The translations under genes and the position numbers were made by a program. Below are positions 41,400-54,807 of a stretch of DNA of 64,000 nucleotides, piece by piece. The stretch is taken from the NCBI GenBank assembly GCA_911728455.2, contig OU452233.1, forward strand, positions 18,626,426 to 18,690,425, in the 5' to 3' direction. This stretch comes from Marthasterias glacialis. Taxonomy: Eukaryota; Echinodermata; Asteroidea; Forcipulatida; Asteriidae. The notes under the pieces were generated by a model. The model worked only from the letters and a program-made list of their open reading frames with translations, made no database searches and was not told where the DNA came from. Each line of letters starts with the position of its first letter. Positions within the stretch are counted from its first letter, which is position 1.

Positions 41400-42709
41400 A
41401 CCATACACAGCAAAAGAAGTAGAAATTACGTCCCCTGTTCATTTTGGCTAAATTTAATTTATATTTGTAAATAAAAGAGTTTATAAGTTGAACTGAGTGT
41501 ATGTAAGATTAAGCCTATTTGTTTAATATTTTTTTCTGGTGCACTTTGACAGATATAAAGAAAAAAAATGGTGAGAAAAGCGACTGAATTATCGACCACT
41601 CGCAGAAAATATTCCGATTTTGTCAAAGGAACAAGTGTTCTGTATGCAGCGATTTTGCAACTGGACTCCAACCAAACAGAATTTGTCTTAACCAATGTTG
41701 ACATGTACCGTTGTTGGCGTGGACCAAATTCCTGACTAAACAACCCCACTGGCTATTGACATTTCAGATTGTCTTCAAATTGGTTCCCAGTGTGTAACGA
41801 TTGGACAATTGTATTCCTGGCCACATATTATTTGTCTCCGATTTATTGACTTGACTACTTGTTACAGCCCATGGAAAACACAAATCAGTGCCAAGTCTAT
41901 CTTTATTTGATATTGACGTTTCAAATTGTCTTATCGTCACCGTTTGCACAGGGTCTGTTTTACGTGCAGAATTTCTGGCTGACAAAATCGGCTCTTCGTG
42001 GTAAAGCCTTTTATATTTGTACAATGACAAAATTGGAAGCACTGTTGGAATTTACTGGAAGTGTACATTGTATGTGTATTCAGAGAATAAAATTAATTAA
42101 TGGTTGCTACATACAGTGTGATGGTACATCAGTTTTTTTATTTTGAGTCGTGGGGTGTTTGTAATTTGAGATGTTTTGAACTTTTCCATCTACTCATTGA
42201 GAAGTGATTGACAACTGATTACAAGTACTACATTAACACAAACATGACAAAAAATCCAAGCTATAAAATTAACTAATCTTCCAATATATCACAGTACAAT
42301 ATAACAAACTATAAGATAGACCTATTTGAAAATACTTTTAATATTATAACAATAATAAGTATTTATTATGCGCTTTTTCAAGCCATGCAAGTCCCTCAAA
42401 GCCCCACTATTACTACCCCTGTTTATCGACTCCTAAGCATTCTTAAACCCATCTCACCTCCTTTGGCATACAGCCATAGCAGCCAAACAGACGCACGGGT
42501 TGCTTATCATTCCCATCAACAATCTCTACCCTCGCAGGTCACCCTCCCTTCCAAGTCCATCTGATTTTGCAAGAAATTGTTACAACTTTACACAGAGACT
42601 TTCCTCTAAACAAAACAGTCGTCAAGAGAGTGAGAAGATTTAAATAAGAACATGGTATTACTCCTAACTCCTTACGCCTTTGGTAAGAGACACTCCTAAA
42701 TCCTCCACT

Positions 42710-43494
42710 CAATAGACCGATTGCGCGACAATGTTGACATGTGGTCATGTGACCCCCTATCGGGTATAACGCCGTACAGCTGATGGCAAAATACGTGTAA
42801 AGAGATAGGCCGTGACACAGAGTGAGTTCGAAAACAGTTGATTTTACTTTTGTTAAGCGATAAATTAGTTAATCAGCCCCTTTATTTAAAGTAGAATGTT
42901 GTGGTATTTATTTAAATCACATCTCTGTTTCATGATTTAACAGAATTCTACTAAAAAGAGGTTTTTTAAGCCATGCACTAGCGGCGTCGGACGACTATTA
43001 TGTAGCCACCCATCTGTTATTTTGTTTGTAATGTAGGCCTAAATCACTGTAAAAAAAGGATAAACAACGTTGGAAAAGTGAGCATTAATACCTAGTCTTG
43101 CAGAATTTCAAATAGGCAAAGGAATCACACAGTTTTGGAAAGCAATTTCTTTAGAGGATTTCAGCTTCAAAATTTTGAAATTTTTGTGTTGAAAAGTGTG
43201 TGGTGATCGTGGTCGTCTGGCCTAACGTTCCGTTGTGCGCTGTACACATCGTGCACATTTATACGGTACTTTTACAATTTTCAAGACTTGCTGTTTATTC
43301 AGCCACTTGAAGGTCTCTGGTACAAACTCTGGAATATGTTTCACAGATTTCGAGCAAGAAAAGCCTCGATCGAATAAACTAAATGCATTAATCATCATGT
43401 ACTGTACCACCCTTTCCTATGGAGGATGTCGTGTGTGTTTACATTTTATACCCAAAAGTGGTCACGTGACGCGGGTCGCGCAATCGGTCTATTG
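42710..43494. mobile_element. 785-bp non-autonomous DNA transposon with perfect 20-bp TIRs
   Basis: CAATAGACCGATTGCGCGAC (42710-42729) and its exact reverse complement GTCGCGCAATCGGTCTATTG (43475-43494). A second inverted block follows inside: GTCATGTGACC near 42744 and GGTCACGTGAC near 43460, with GGGTATAA beyond. No transposase is detectable. Confidence 0.8.
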
Positions 43495-45805
43495 TTTTCA
43501 TTTATATAAGATTGTTCGCCATCACCAATGCTAAGCAATAGTATTTTTGGGCAGTTGAGTTTTACATAAACACAAAAATATGACGGTGAAATCGTAATTA
43601 CCAATTCAACAGTATACCTTTTAGTTTGGAAGAGTTTTTAATCACCTTTGAAGTACAAGACACTGTTTACAACTTTAGAATCCGGCTCACTTTCCCCACT
43701 GGAACAAAGCCATGAATCTCTTCTGAAGCGGTCGTAATGGACACCCAACCCTTCTTTGACATTTAGCAGAGATCCTTACCTTTTATCCGAGGGTTTTTGT
43801 TTAAATCTTCAACAGTCTCATCACCTTGGCAATGGCTATTTTAAGTCTTCTCGTACAATCCGTCTTTTCATGGGTGTCAAGAAAGCCGCCATATCACATC
43901 ACCACGGTGACATTTAGCAGACAGTTGTAATTTCTTCTGGCTTGTATACTCTGAAAGAGCCTCCCATTCAACTCCATCGTTCCTGAGAGTGTTTATCCCG
44001 CAATACCCAACAAAAGCCTGGACAAAAAAAGACAAACGAAAGGGGGGGACATCGAATGCTGCCTGATAAGAATGGATTTCATTTCCGACAAAAGTCGGCC
44101 GTTTGTCTTGTGTTGATAAAAGGTTTGTGCAGGTGGACAATCTAAGGTTCCCAGGTCCTGTTCTTCCTTGTAACAGAGTCCTACAATGCTATCAGAAAGA
44201 GGAAGGGAACGAAGTACAAACAGGCATGTCCGCTTTGGTTGTGTGGGCTTTCTTCGTAAAAGAACTATGCCCTGTTTCGATGAATAGGGAGATGGCATAG
44301 AGGTAAAAAAAAAGGGGGGTTTTAAATTCTCTCGGCTGAAAGGTGGCGGTGAAGATAGATGGTAATGAATTGTTGAACAATGCTGATGGAGCTCTGTGCT
44401 TTACATGAATGTGAATGCCAAATATCGGCCATATTGTACCCATTCAAGAAAATCTATTTGACTTAAAATTTGTTCTTTTATTCCCATCTATCTTGACCGA
44501 AATTATTTGAAAGGGCTTGAAGCAGTGCATTATGATTTAGAAGTCTCGCAACTCATGCCTGTAGGCTAGTTTGAAAATAGAAGGGGGGGAGCTTTTGTCT
44601 CCGTTAGTACATGTAGTTGTAACGCTACACCCATGAACAAACTCACATAACGCGGGGAAATATTTAACTTGTGTGCTGCATTAACGCAAGAATGCCCTTT
44701 TTTTCAAAGACAAGAATTAAGAAGTCACACTTAAACAATTTTTCCAACTACTTTGATTCTTTCAATAAGTGATAACCTCCTTTCCCTACCGGGGCAGTAC
44801 AAATTATATCATTTTTGTTTTTTTTTAAGGATATTCTGACAAGAGTTAAAGATTTAACAAACAAACATACGCCAGCTTCGGCGCCAGAAATAGCAATAAC
44901 CTTTGCGTGCAACCAATGCTAGAACACTCAAGCACTACCTCGTTAAGCTTGTTTATTACTACTTCATTAAACAAAATTTATCATTTAATTAAAGCAACAG
45001 GTTGTTAGTCTAGTTTACATAATTGAGGTACAGTACTGCTCATGCCCACACACCCTAGGATAAACAATGTCTAGCGTAGGTTTTTTAGAAACGACAGCGG
45101 GCAGAAAGGAGAATGTCTCAAACTCCCTTGTTGCCATGACAATGTTTGACGACAAAAAGAACCAATTATCGATCCGGCTTACCTTGGTAACAGAACTTGC
45201 GTCTTTACATCCCAAACTACGTAGCTATCTGAACAAAATGACATCTGCAAAATAAAATCAAACAATAATCCTTAATGTTACGTGAATACAATACTTAATC
45301 ACCGAAATAAGACAAAAAATAGAAGTAATAAAAAGTACAATTCCCTTTGCATTTATGACAAGCCGACTATGAGTTGGGATACAGAGCAAGCCCATTGCAA
45401 TAATCGGAGATTATCATTCATTAAATTCTTCTTTGTGACGGACAATGACAGGAATTGGTCTGTTGTAATATAGACAGAAGGAACCATGTTATTGTTGAGC
45501 TAATGATTGTATCAACAAGAAACCCTGACCAATGCTTAGGGTTGTTAATTACTGACAACAAACAAAACTAGCGAGACGACGCTTGTTGACGCTCCATGCC
45601 AAAAAGAAGCACTCCCTACCAACAGTCAAAACTTGGTTTATCTAGATTCAAAACAAGAGCTTACAAATAACACCTCATTATAGGGCCTATGAGGTAAGCA
45701 TTTCTCAACCTACAGAATATTTAAGACATCACATCATATCGATTAACAAGCCGGACGTGTCAATTGTCTTCACTTTGAATGACACTTCACTTATCAAAGA
45801 AAAGC
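43495..45805. other. Intergenic, nothing recognised
   Basis: Short open frames occur on both strands, but none has splice-consistent or family-recognisable content. Confidence 0.5.
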
Positions 45806-45958
45806 CTGGGGTCGATTTCACAAAGCACTAAGATTCATCGTAAGATGAGTTGTCAGTGTTACCATAGTAATTTGTATTGTGACATCACACTCTGCTAAGC
45901 AATTAAGATTGATTTGTCCTAAAGATCAGTCTTACCTTTTTGTGAAATCGACCCCTGG
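45806..45958. mobile_element. Intact copy of the GATTTCACAAAGCACTAAG MITE
   Basis: CTGGGGTCGATTTCACAAAG mirrors TTTGTGAAATCGACCCCTGG. The interior matches 24191-24340. Confidence 0.8.
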
Positions 45959-46198
45959 TTTGGGCGTGGGACGTCATGTATATGGAATTATTCAACTAAA
46001 AAACCATGAGTGCAAAAACCAATCCACTAATTCCACAAGATTGACTATTTCAATACCACAGGGCTTAACCAAAAATTTCCCCAAAAACGTTCGGACCCAG
46101 CAAAGGAATATACCTGTCGGTTTTAAATCCTGAAAAAAGAAACAGTTGTTGCAAACAGCTTCAAACCCAAGATGACATGTGTTTTCAATGCAAATAAA

Positions 46199-46298
46199 CT
46201 TGTTAATGGCCTGACGTTCGGACCCTGGCAGAGTCTTTCTCATTTAGCCTTAGAAAAAGACTCTGCCAGGGTTGATACAGGAGGCTGTTAACAACCTT
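46199..46298. mobile_element. Palindromic repeat, GTCGAAACGTGAGGCCATTA family, full copy
   Basis: Left TTGTTAATGGCCTGACGTTC with GGACCCTGGCAGAGTC mirrors right GACTCTGCCAGGGTTG with AGGCTGTTAACAA. The copy is diverged. Confidence 0.65.
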
Positions 46299-46299
46299 G

Positions 46300-49200
46300 T
46301 TACATGAGGAAGCTTAGGCCTCAATTTAAGCGTTACTAAACAGAAATAGTGCCAGGTTATCGATCTGAATCAGCAAAACTGAGGAGACCAGTCGTAAAGA
46401 ATACACATTACATGGTACTTCGGGCTGGATACCTGCTTTCTGTTAAGACTGCATTTCTGAACTAAGCAAGTTTTTGAGCTGAGCAGTTTTTTTATAAAAA
46501 TTGGTCTTTGACTTCTTGCACTTCAAATCAACTGTAGCGCCCTCGTTGTTGAACTGCAGCCAAGACTACACTGTCATGATGCAAGACAATCCACACTACC
46601 CAAAACAGAACTAGATGTTGCTAGCCTAGGAGTTTATTAAATAGTTACAAAAACAACCCCAGGGTTTTTGGGTCATTCTATCACATTGACACTAAATAGT
46701 GCGAAACTACCTCATGGCTAAACGAAGAAGACCAAGAATAGCAGCCAGAGCTAGTGATATCGTTAATAGAATAATAAAAAAAAAAATCCCACACCCAAAT
46801 CTGCCATGAATTGTGTGAACAGGGATTAGTAGTTGGAAGGGGTTTTAAGAATTATTGATAAGTTCACATCCCATTTGGTACGGATAATATTTCTTTTATT
46901 ACTCAGTGGAAGTTACACGGTCCTCACCCTGCATGAGGTCCGTTCTATCCTGTGGACCAACGACTCCCTGATTTGATCAAGAACTCTATTTTTCCTCCTC
47001 ATAAATCCAATATTTCTTAACGGGAAGTGATGCCTGCTTTAATTTCACCACGCAATGCCGGAGACGAAAATAGCCATATGTATAATTTTATTACAGAGGT
47101 TTTTTTAATTTTTTTTATTATATTTTTGTGATTGACTATCGGATAGTACAGAGTGGTTTATGTACCGGTAGACAACTCCATCTTTCAATCAGTGAGCACA
47201 GTGGCTTAATAGCATTATCCGAATCTAATCCGGCAATTTTCATATTGTGAGAGGCCTTTTTACGGTCGGTGTATCCGCCCCGCTACTGCCCTTGTTTTGC
47301 GCTAACGTAATTACCGGTCGGGAACAAACAACGTTAACGGGATCACAATAACAAGATGGCCTGTTTCTGTCTAGATACACTAGAAATGTTTAATCGTCAT
47401 CTCATATCTACGATCCAATTAGAATTCATGACAAGAAGACGGAGGGGCCTGATTGGTCACGGGTGAGCAAATCAAGTGGAGTAGGTTGAACATGACAAAC
47501 CCTCCCCCCCCCCCCCCCCCCACCACCATACACATAAACCAGTGTTTGTATGTTACATCGGCTTTGATGTTAGTTTACATAAACATGCCATCAAGTCAGA
47601 CTGAGAGGGGATGGGCTGTTAAGGCAGTATTCATGTACTGGGTGGGCAAACTGACTACCAGCACTGGGAAGGGTTGGGTGGGCAGGGTTATTTTAGGGGG
47701 GTTAGGATTTCAGCTTGTTTGTGTAAAGTTAATTACCAAAAAGAGAAGTTTTTTTTTGGTCAAACGGAAATCAATTCTCATTTTTGTACAATAAATTACA
47801 TTTGGGGTTTGGTGTTTAATTTGAAACTATACTAACATCATTTTGTTTTGTTTTTCAGCAGTTAATGCTGGTTATATCCTTATTTAAAAGTCAACTATGC
47901 AGGGAGGAAAAAAAAACTCAATTGTTACTGCACTGCCTACCTCTCAAAAAACAAATGAATTTATTGTTGTTAGTTATTCACAAACCATGGAATAAAACTC
48001 TGAAATCGGATTCCTCAGAACATGTCTGTGCTTTGTGAAAAAAAAAAAAACCTGGACAAAATAGTAGCTTATCACAAGAGAGCAATTCAACCGTAACAGG
48101 ATTTACAGTAGAAGAAAAAACCTACATGTCCTAACAAAAAGATCAATTGCAGTTATTTTTGGTTGAACAAAAAAACTATAAACAAAATTACAAAAGTATT
48201 CACAGAGAACATGTCTTCGATTGCGTCTATATTATAGCTAGATCAATGTACAACAATCTAGCCTTAAATGTTGCCTCTTCAGCCAACTGCAAAAGGTAAA
48301 AAAAAAAAAAGACAATACGAACATCTTCTCTTCTTGAACTAAAAACCATCCTTTTTTTCCCAGGCAGAATCAATTCCCACTTTCCTTGCCAAGTTTATTT
48401 TCTTTCCCAGCTCCTCCTGCCTGTCTCTATCTCTCTCTCTCTCTCCCCAGATGGCCGGGGTGCTTACTGGCCAATAACCCACAGCTCCCCGACTTGTCTC
48501 TCCTCTCCAGAGAGGAGGAAGTCATAGCTTGTAATGTGGTGTAAATCCGAGTCGATCCAACGAAACCGATCCACTCTGACAATTCGATTACGGCTTTCAT
48601 CAGGACGCCACGCTCACTTGACTCTGCACAAGACTGCTTTTAAGGGAGCATCATAATTCCACTCGCATATCATAACCTCTCCGGTATATTCCAATTCATT
48701 TTTCTCCCTTGTAGTCGCCGGGTACGGTAATCACAATAAATTGTGATCGGGGTAGATTGGCGTTAGCCAACCTTGGTTACTCCTAAAATCAAATAAGGGA
48801 ATAATATCAAGAGAAAAAAGACAGGCGATAAATCCATAAAGTGGGCCTCCACAGACCTCATATGGGAGACACAGTTAATCTCGGGATTCTGATGATGAAG
48901 TGTAGAAGTCCATCCCGGTGGGTGGAAATTGTAAATTGAATTAGAAGTTACAATAATATTAAAGCCAAACATATCCAGTTGAGCAATCTTTTGGAATAAA
49001 CTCTCCTCATCCAAATCAATGGCATATAATTGGAAGACGCAAGAAATGGATGGAAATCAAATTACTGAGAACGAACAAAATGAAAACGGATTAAACGAAG
49101 TTCTGAAGGGAAAAGACTTGATTGTGATATGACTTGCTTTAAGGCTATTTACATAATTGACAGACATGACGGGAACGGAAAAATACATTTATACTTTATG

Positions 49201-51900
49201 AATTTTAAGTGGTTTATGATGAAATATAAAACGCCACGGCTCCACAATAACACTTCCTCGATCTTACTCTCTGGTGATGAGCCAAAAAGACAACTATTAA
49301 ATAAGTATTTTAATCTCATTAATGTTCCTTACAATTAACAAAGTGTTTTTCAATTTACTCTGTCCTTACAAAACTATTTCCTTTTTAGCAAAAGTTGCTT
49401 TTCAGCAAAAACAGCTTTTTGAGAATCTTTTGAAGGAAGAACCTTTGAGAAAAAAAGTAATAAATAAATCTATTTATATAAAAATTGCCGTAAGTGAGAA
49501 CCGTTTTGTTCAAAACTCTGCTTCAATTTTGATTATAGCCCATAACTAAATGTGCACCAAATCTCCTAGCAAAACACATGACTATTTATCGTGATTTGGG
49601 GTCTTTTTTTCTCAAGAACCTAATTTAATGAAATTTTCATCTGTCAGGTTGAATATTTGTTGTTGTTGAAAACTAGATCAGACTAAAGGTATTTTTCCAA
49701 CTCATCAAAACAGCTAAAAAGACAAAGAGGTAGACCTTGGGAATTATTAAAAACAAAATTGTTAACCACTTTAAGTCCAAAATCTTTAAGTCATTAAAAC
49801 TTTTTGATATGGAACAAAATTTGCTCCCAATCACTCACACAAATACAATAAAAAATAACGACATTCGACAAATTTAAAAATGCCCAAAATTGCTAATGGT
49901 CTTATGTTTCGACCCAAGCGGAATTTTTTTGAATTTAACAAATGGTGCTTGAACCGCATCTATTTTAAACGACATACAAGGGAAGGTAAATTAAAACTTG
50001 ACCAGAAGTAGTGATTCTAGGCTCAAGAAAACACGGGAGTTATCAGGTAATGATCTTTCTAGATGCTGCTATACAGGATGGATTCAGTTGTTACCAACGA
50101 GCTTTACAAAATCATGACAAATGCTGACATCTCATATTATTGGGGAAATGCGTCAAAGACTCGGCCGGGTAGAGAGAACACACACCGGGGTTCTGAATAA
50201 TCTATTTGATTTTATCAACCATGAAGTACAAGAAATTGAGTCACTCTGATCAGTGAGAGCAAGAAAAAAGTCCAACACAGATTCAAAAATCAATTAATTA
50301 AAATAAATCCAGCAATTGTGGCAACGGATGATATCATTGTCAGTGCCGGATGCATGCTCCCGCATCCTACGACCAAATCAACCGTCGTCACAGCTGTGAT
50401 CCGCGGGCGGCGGTTAACACCGCCGGCCTGAGCACGGGCCGGCCACCAAATGGGGAATGTCGTTTAGATACTGGGGGATCAATAGGCCGTAATGTGCTAT
50501 AAGACGTCTAGTGAACTGTGATCAATACAACATTAAATTACTGATGGGCTTTTTTTTTAAGTGAGGGAGGGAGATGACAAACATGGTTTTGTACTTGGGT
50601 GAGGTCTAGACATTTTCAAAGTGTTAAGTCACACTTAATGGAAGCCTACAGGAGGTTTACAGAAATGATGATTGTCCCTTACCTGAGAACAAGGTTGAGA
50701 GGCAATCACATCAATGATTGTACTCCTATCTCAAAAAACTTCATCACCTTTAAGAAAACTGTCTACATATCAAATAAAATCCAAACATCCATTACAAATA
50801 AATCTATCCCTTTGGAGGCAAATAGATAAATAAATAAAAAAAATCAAGAAATTTGTGAAGTCGTCGAAGGGTTGTTCTCATACATCTTTCAATGAAAATT
50901 CTACAAGTAAGTTTAGAGATGTGCTTCTCCATCAACTTGGGCAATTTCAGCTCAAAAATTCTTATGTTCAGCTTCAGTTTCGTTCCTAAATTATTGGCAT
51001 AGTTCAAATAATAAGAATTTACCATGTTCAACTCATCTTTTTTTCTCACCAATTACATTCAAGGAAATCAAAACGAGGTATGGAGGCAAAATAGTCTGTC
51101 TCTTTATAAGAATTAAAGTAGTTTGTAGTCATGATTGTTTATTTTATATTTATTTATTGATTTATCTTAAATCTTTGGACACGCATTTATATAGTTTACA
51201 ATTTAAAATGCCCAGGTCAAGACGAAAGTTAAAAACAACTGTCATCATAGATTTGTCCAACCTAAAATCCGTATAAAAGCAACAATCTATAAAATCACAA
51301 AAATATAAACATTAAACATGGAAAACGGCAAAAGCTTAAGACTTCATCAATAAACAAAACAAGGAACCTGACCACGATTGCACTGACTTCACATTACCGA
51401 CAGTAATTCATAAGACAAACTATACTACATAATGAGTACATTATACTGTGGTATAAAGCGCCATTGTTTGGTCGCAGAATGCTGCGGAAATGCCAACTCC
51501 GCTAAATTGATATACAGATGAGGGGAGAGGAAGGAAAAAATCATGTTCACAATTGATGTTTTCTCTTGGCGATCTAATGCATGTATTGACTGGTAACACC
51601 TGCCCAATCAATTAATACATTATACATTTCCTGTTCAATTAACCAGATAGATAATTCATTAGGGAGGGGGGCTACTGTCTGAGGTTTTTGACCGGTTAGA
51701 AGAGGGCTATATTTACGCTGGATCAATCAATGAAAACCTGACACAATGAAATCACCTGATAAAAGGCAAATGTAGCTAGTTTCAATTGTGTGTAACAAAT
51801 CAAGAAAAGATACCTTTGTTGTGTGAAAGAGATGAGAAGGAATTTATATTGCATCGATTACAGAGAGTTATATTGCGCTAAAACACAAGCTTGTACACTT
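46300..51900. other. Intergenic, mostly unique sequence, possible regulatory blocks
   Basis: No gene is recognised. A C-run lies at 47501-47521 and a (CT)n at 48428-48446. The stretches 48360-48760 and 50290-50560 look like non-repetitive mixed-composition sequence. The second has a TCACAGCTGTGA palindrome (50388-50399) and a GC-rich pair of hairpins (50408-50442). Confidence 0.4.
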
Positions 51901-51929
51901 TCCTGCAGATGTTTTCTAAAAGTAAAGAA

Positions 51930-52032
51930 ATGAAAGATAGAAAGAAAGAAAGAAACAATCAACCAAACAAACAAACAACCCAAACAAACAAACAAACAAC
52001 CCAAACAAACAAACAAACAAACAAACAAACAA
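51930..52032. repeat. (AAAG)n and (AAAC)n microsatellite
   Basis: AAAG units pass into AAAC units with AACCC interruptions, like the array at 1640-1770. Confidence 0.85.
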
Positions 52033-52584
52033 ATTTCACTCCAATTTCACTCAAAAAGGGTGATGCACAGTGAGTTTCACTCTCAAAAAAGCCAAACTGA
52101 CACCAATCAGGCGATAGAGTGAACAATTCACTCTTTTCACATTTAGAGAGCAGAACTCATAGAGCGATTATTTCCAAGGTGTTGCTGCAAATCCGACTTG
52201 ATATTAAAATTCTTTCACGTTGCCTCCTCCTGTTTGAAGTCTTACTCAATTTTAAGATATGCTTTTTTATTTTCATTTGGTTTTTAAGATATGTTTATTT
52301 AAATTCATTTGGCCTTTTAAGGTACGCTTATTTCAAATTTAGTTTTAATCATGGCAGTCTTCCTGACACTTTGTCATGTGCCCGGAAGGACATATACGAC
52401 AGTGTGAACGACAAATGGTCACAAGCAATTGCTGTCCAAAAATTGTGTTTCAAGAAAACTGAGTGGGAAAGTTTAGTCGTTTTCCAGCTATTTGTAAGTC
52501 ATTCAGAAAATTCTGCATAGAATTGAAACATGTCTTGGGTGTAATTCTAACAACAAGTATAAACAATTATGCCAATTTTTTCTT

Positions 52585-53294
52585 CTTAAAGGCAAAGTAT
52601 ACCTTTGGTTTTTGGAACCGTACATTTGCCTTAATGCTATATAATTGTAGATATATGCCATAAAACTAACCTGTGTAAATTTCAGTTCAAAAGGTGGCAG
52701 CATTTTTGAAATATCACCAAAAATCTGGAGCGGTTGTGTTTACGCAGAAGAAGTATCCGTCATTGGAATACACATTCTGAGAAGCGTTACGGCCATAACG
52801 CTTCTCAGATTCAAATTCTTGGGGATGAAAACTGATATATTTTTCCATAACTGCAGAACTTCGAAGTGAAACGTTTCTCAAAATGCATTATACTACCCAA
52901 AGCTGCTGTACTTCTTACCGAGTTATTATTGCCATAAATCGTCACCGTTTTCACGAACAGCCACTTATCTTTATGCGCGTGAGAATAACTTTTTTGAGAA
53001 AATCAACGTTGAAGTTTTGTTTGCGTTTAAAACGTAATTCCACAGGTAAAATAAGTACTATTTTTCATCAATGCGATGTTAAATGATACTCAAGTACATA
53101 ATCATACCTATAGAATCATATTTTTTATATGGAGAAATGCTAAAATATGATTAAATATTAATTAAAGATAAGTGGCTGTTCGTGAAAACGAAAAATCGCC
53201 TCTTTGAACATGGGATTTAAAGATGAGTGGCTGTTCGTGAAAACGGTGACGAAATGTTCAGAGTCATTACCAAAGGTATACAGACCCTTTAAAG
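52585..53294. mobile_element. 710-bp compound inverted-repeat element
   Basis: Left CTTAAAGGCAAAGTATACCT then TTGGT mirrors right ACCAAAGGTATACAGACCCT then TTAAAG. A perfect 14-bp-stem hairpin lies at 52776-52809 (TCTGAGAAGCGTTA). GTTTTCACGAACAGCCACTT (~52944) faces two inverted copies of AGTGGCTGTTCGTGAAAAC (~53172 and ~53226). No coding region. Confidence 0.75.
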
Positions 53295-54429
53295 TGCCAT
53301 GTTATTGCTTGCGACCTTCTGCTGGGGCAGAAAGTTGTAATTTGTGTGCCCCGAAAAAAGGTCGTTCAGCCCTCGACCTTCTTCCGGGCACATCACGAAT
53401 AAAAAGTAAAAGACAGACAGAGTCTGTACAGCTCGTGGGGAAGTCTTTGTGATTTGCTTCTTGTCAAAGGCATCTGACAAAAAAAAAAACCTTTGCGTGT
53501 CCGAGCTTATAAATCTCTTGATTGGCTTAGAGAAGAATGCAATAATGGTTTTCAAGTGGAATGATTACGTTTTAATTAGCCACAATGGTCAAGATCTCCC
53601 AACGGGTCCAGTACAGTCACTTCCAAGGCTTGTGTAATGTATTCAGCTGTTTTATATAAACACTGGAGCGAACAATTGATTAGGCATTACTAGGGTTGTC
53701 TATTATAACAGCCTAACGATTATTGAGTGCAACTTGCTTCCTCCTGAATGCAGATTACAAACCTCTGGGATAATAGGCGTCTTGAAAACAGGAGGGAAAG
53801 ATGGGAATAAATGCTAAACTATTGAAGGGAGATTAAGGAGGATTGATTGATTGTCAGAAAGATGTGTGAGTGGAGATCATTGATGTAATTAGGTGGAAAC
53901 CGGTAATTGGTGCGTAAATAAGGAACAACGGGCCCCACATCGTTGTAGTGAACAAGAGAATGAATACGAAGATACGCATACAAAATCCTCTACAATGAAT
54001 TTACTCACACAACTTGCTTTACATTTTGTCATCATGCGAACTGAATGAGCAATTTCTATCCCCTAGAGAAAATTACTGAGCTGCAATACACAGGGCGTCC
54101 TACAAGACGGACGTTGCCTTTATTTTAAAATTTTTCTTGAGGTTGGTTCCACTCTTGCTCTTTAGTTTAGGCCTAACTCCCTGTGATCCTAAATGAACCC
54201 GGTGAGCTAAATTTCAATAATTCAAAAGTAAAAACTACTACTTTATGAATATCACAAACTCAGAAATACTTTAATGACTCCCTCCCCCTCCCCTATATGT
54301 CCCCATCTGTCTGTCACATCAATGAGGAGAAGACATCTCCTGCAACCCCTGGATTTAGGTCTCTATGCCCCTAAGACACAACTACCATTAGACAGATCTT
54401 TCCTACTTAATGCTGAATATCGGTTCATG

Positions 54430-54807
54430 CTCTCTTAATGTAAAAGAGTGAAAACATCACTCTCTTGCCCGAGTGGTGGTGTAATTTTCACTCTTTTTAG
54501 AGTGCAATTCATTCTAGTTTGCTCTTTTAGAGTGAAATTTGAGTGAAGTTCACTCTGATTCGATTGAAAAAGAAAATATATCCACTCTAAAAAAAGTTGT
54601 CCCCCATACCACTCTTTTAAAAGAGCCATATGGCGGACAAGTCTTTTTAGAGTGGAAACATTTTCTTTTTCACTCGATTCAGAGTGAACTTCACTCAAAT
54701 TTCACTCTAAAAGAGCAAACTAGAGATAATTGCACTCTAAAAAGAGTGAACATAACACCACCACTCCGGCAAAAGAGTGATGTTTTCACTCTTTTACATT
54801 AAGAGAG
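54430..54807. mobile_element. 378-bp fold-back palindrome built of CACTCT/AGAGTG motifs
   Basis: The left end CTCTCTTAATGTAAAAGAGT mirrors the right end ACTCTTTTACATTAAGAGAG, and the arms stay complementary almost to the centre near 54620. ACTCTTTT or its complement AAAAGAGT recurs many times along each arm. Near-identical 87-aa open frames arise on the two strands purely from this symmetry. Confidence 0.85.

Larger units (their letters stand above)
40861..42709. other. CCDC39 3' UTR and flank
   Basis: 3' UTR to about 41.4 kb (see polyadenylation signals). The remainder is AT-rich with no gene recognised. Confidence 0.5.

Noticed and set aside
54435-54802. Two near-identical 87-codon open frames on opposite strands
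   Set aside because: They arise from the perfect symmetry of the fold-back element at 54430-54807. Composition is dictated by the palindrome, not by protein selection.
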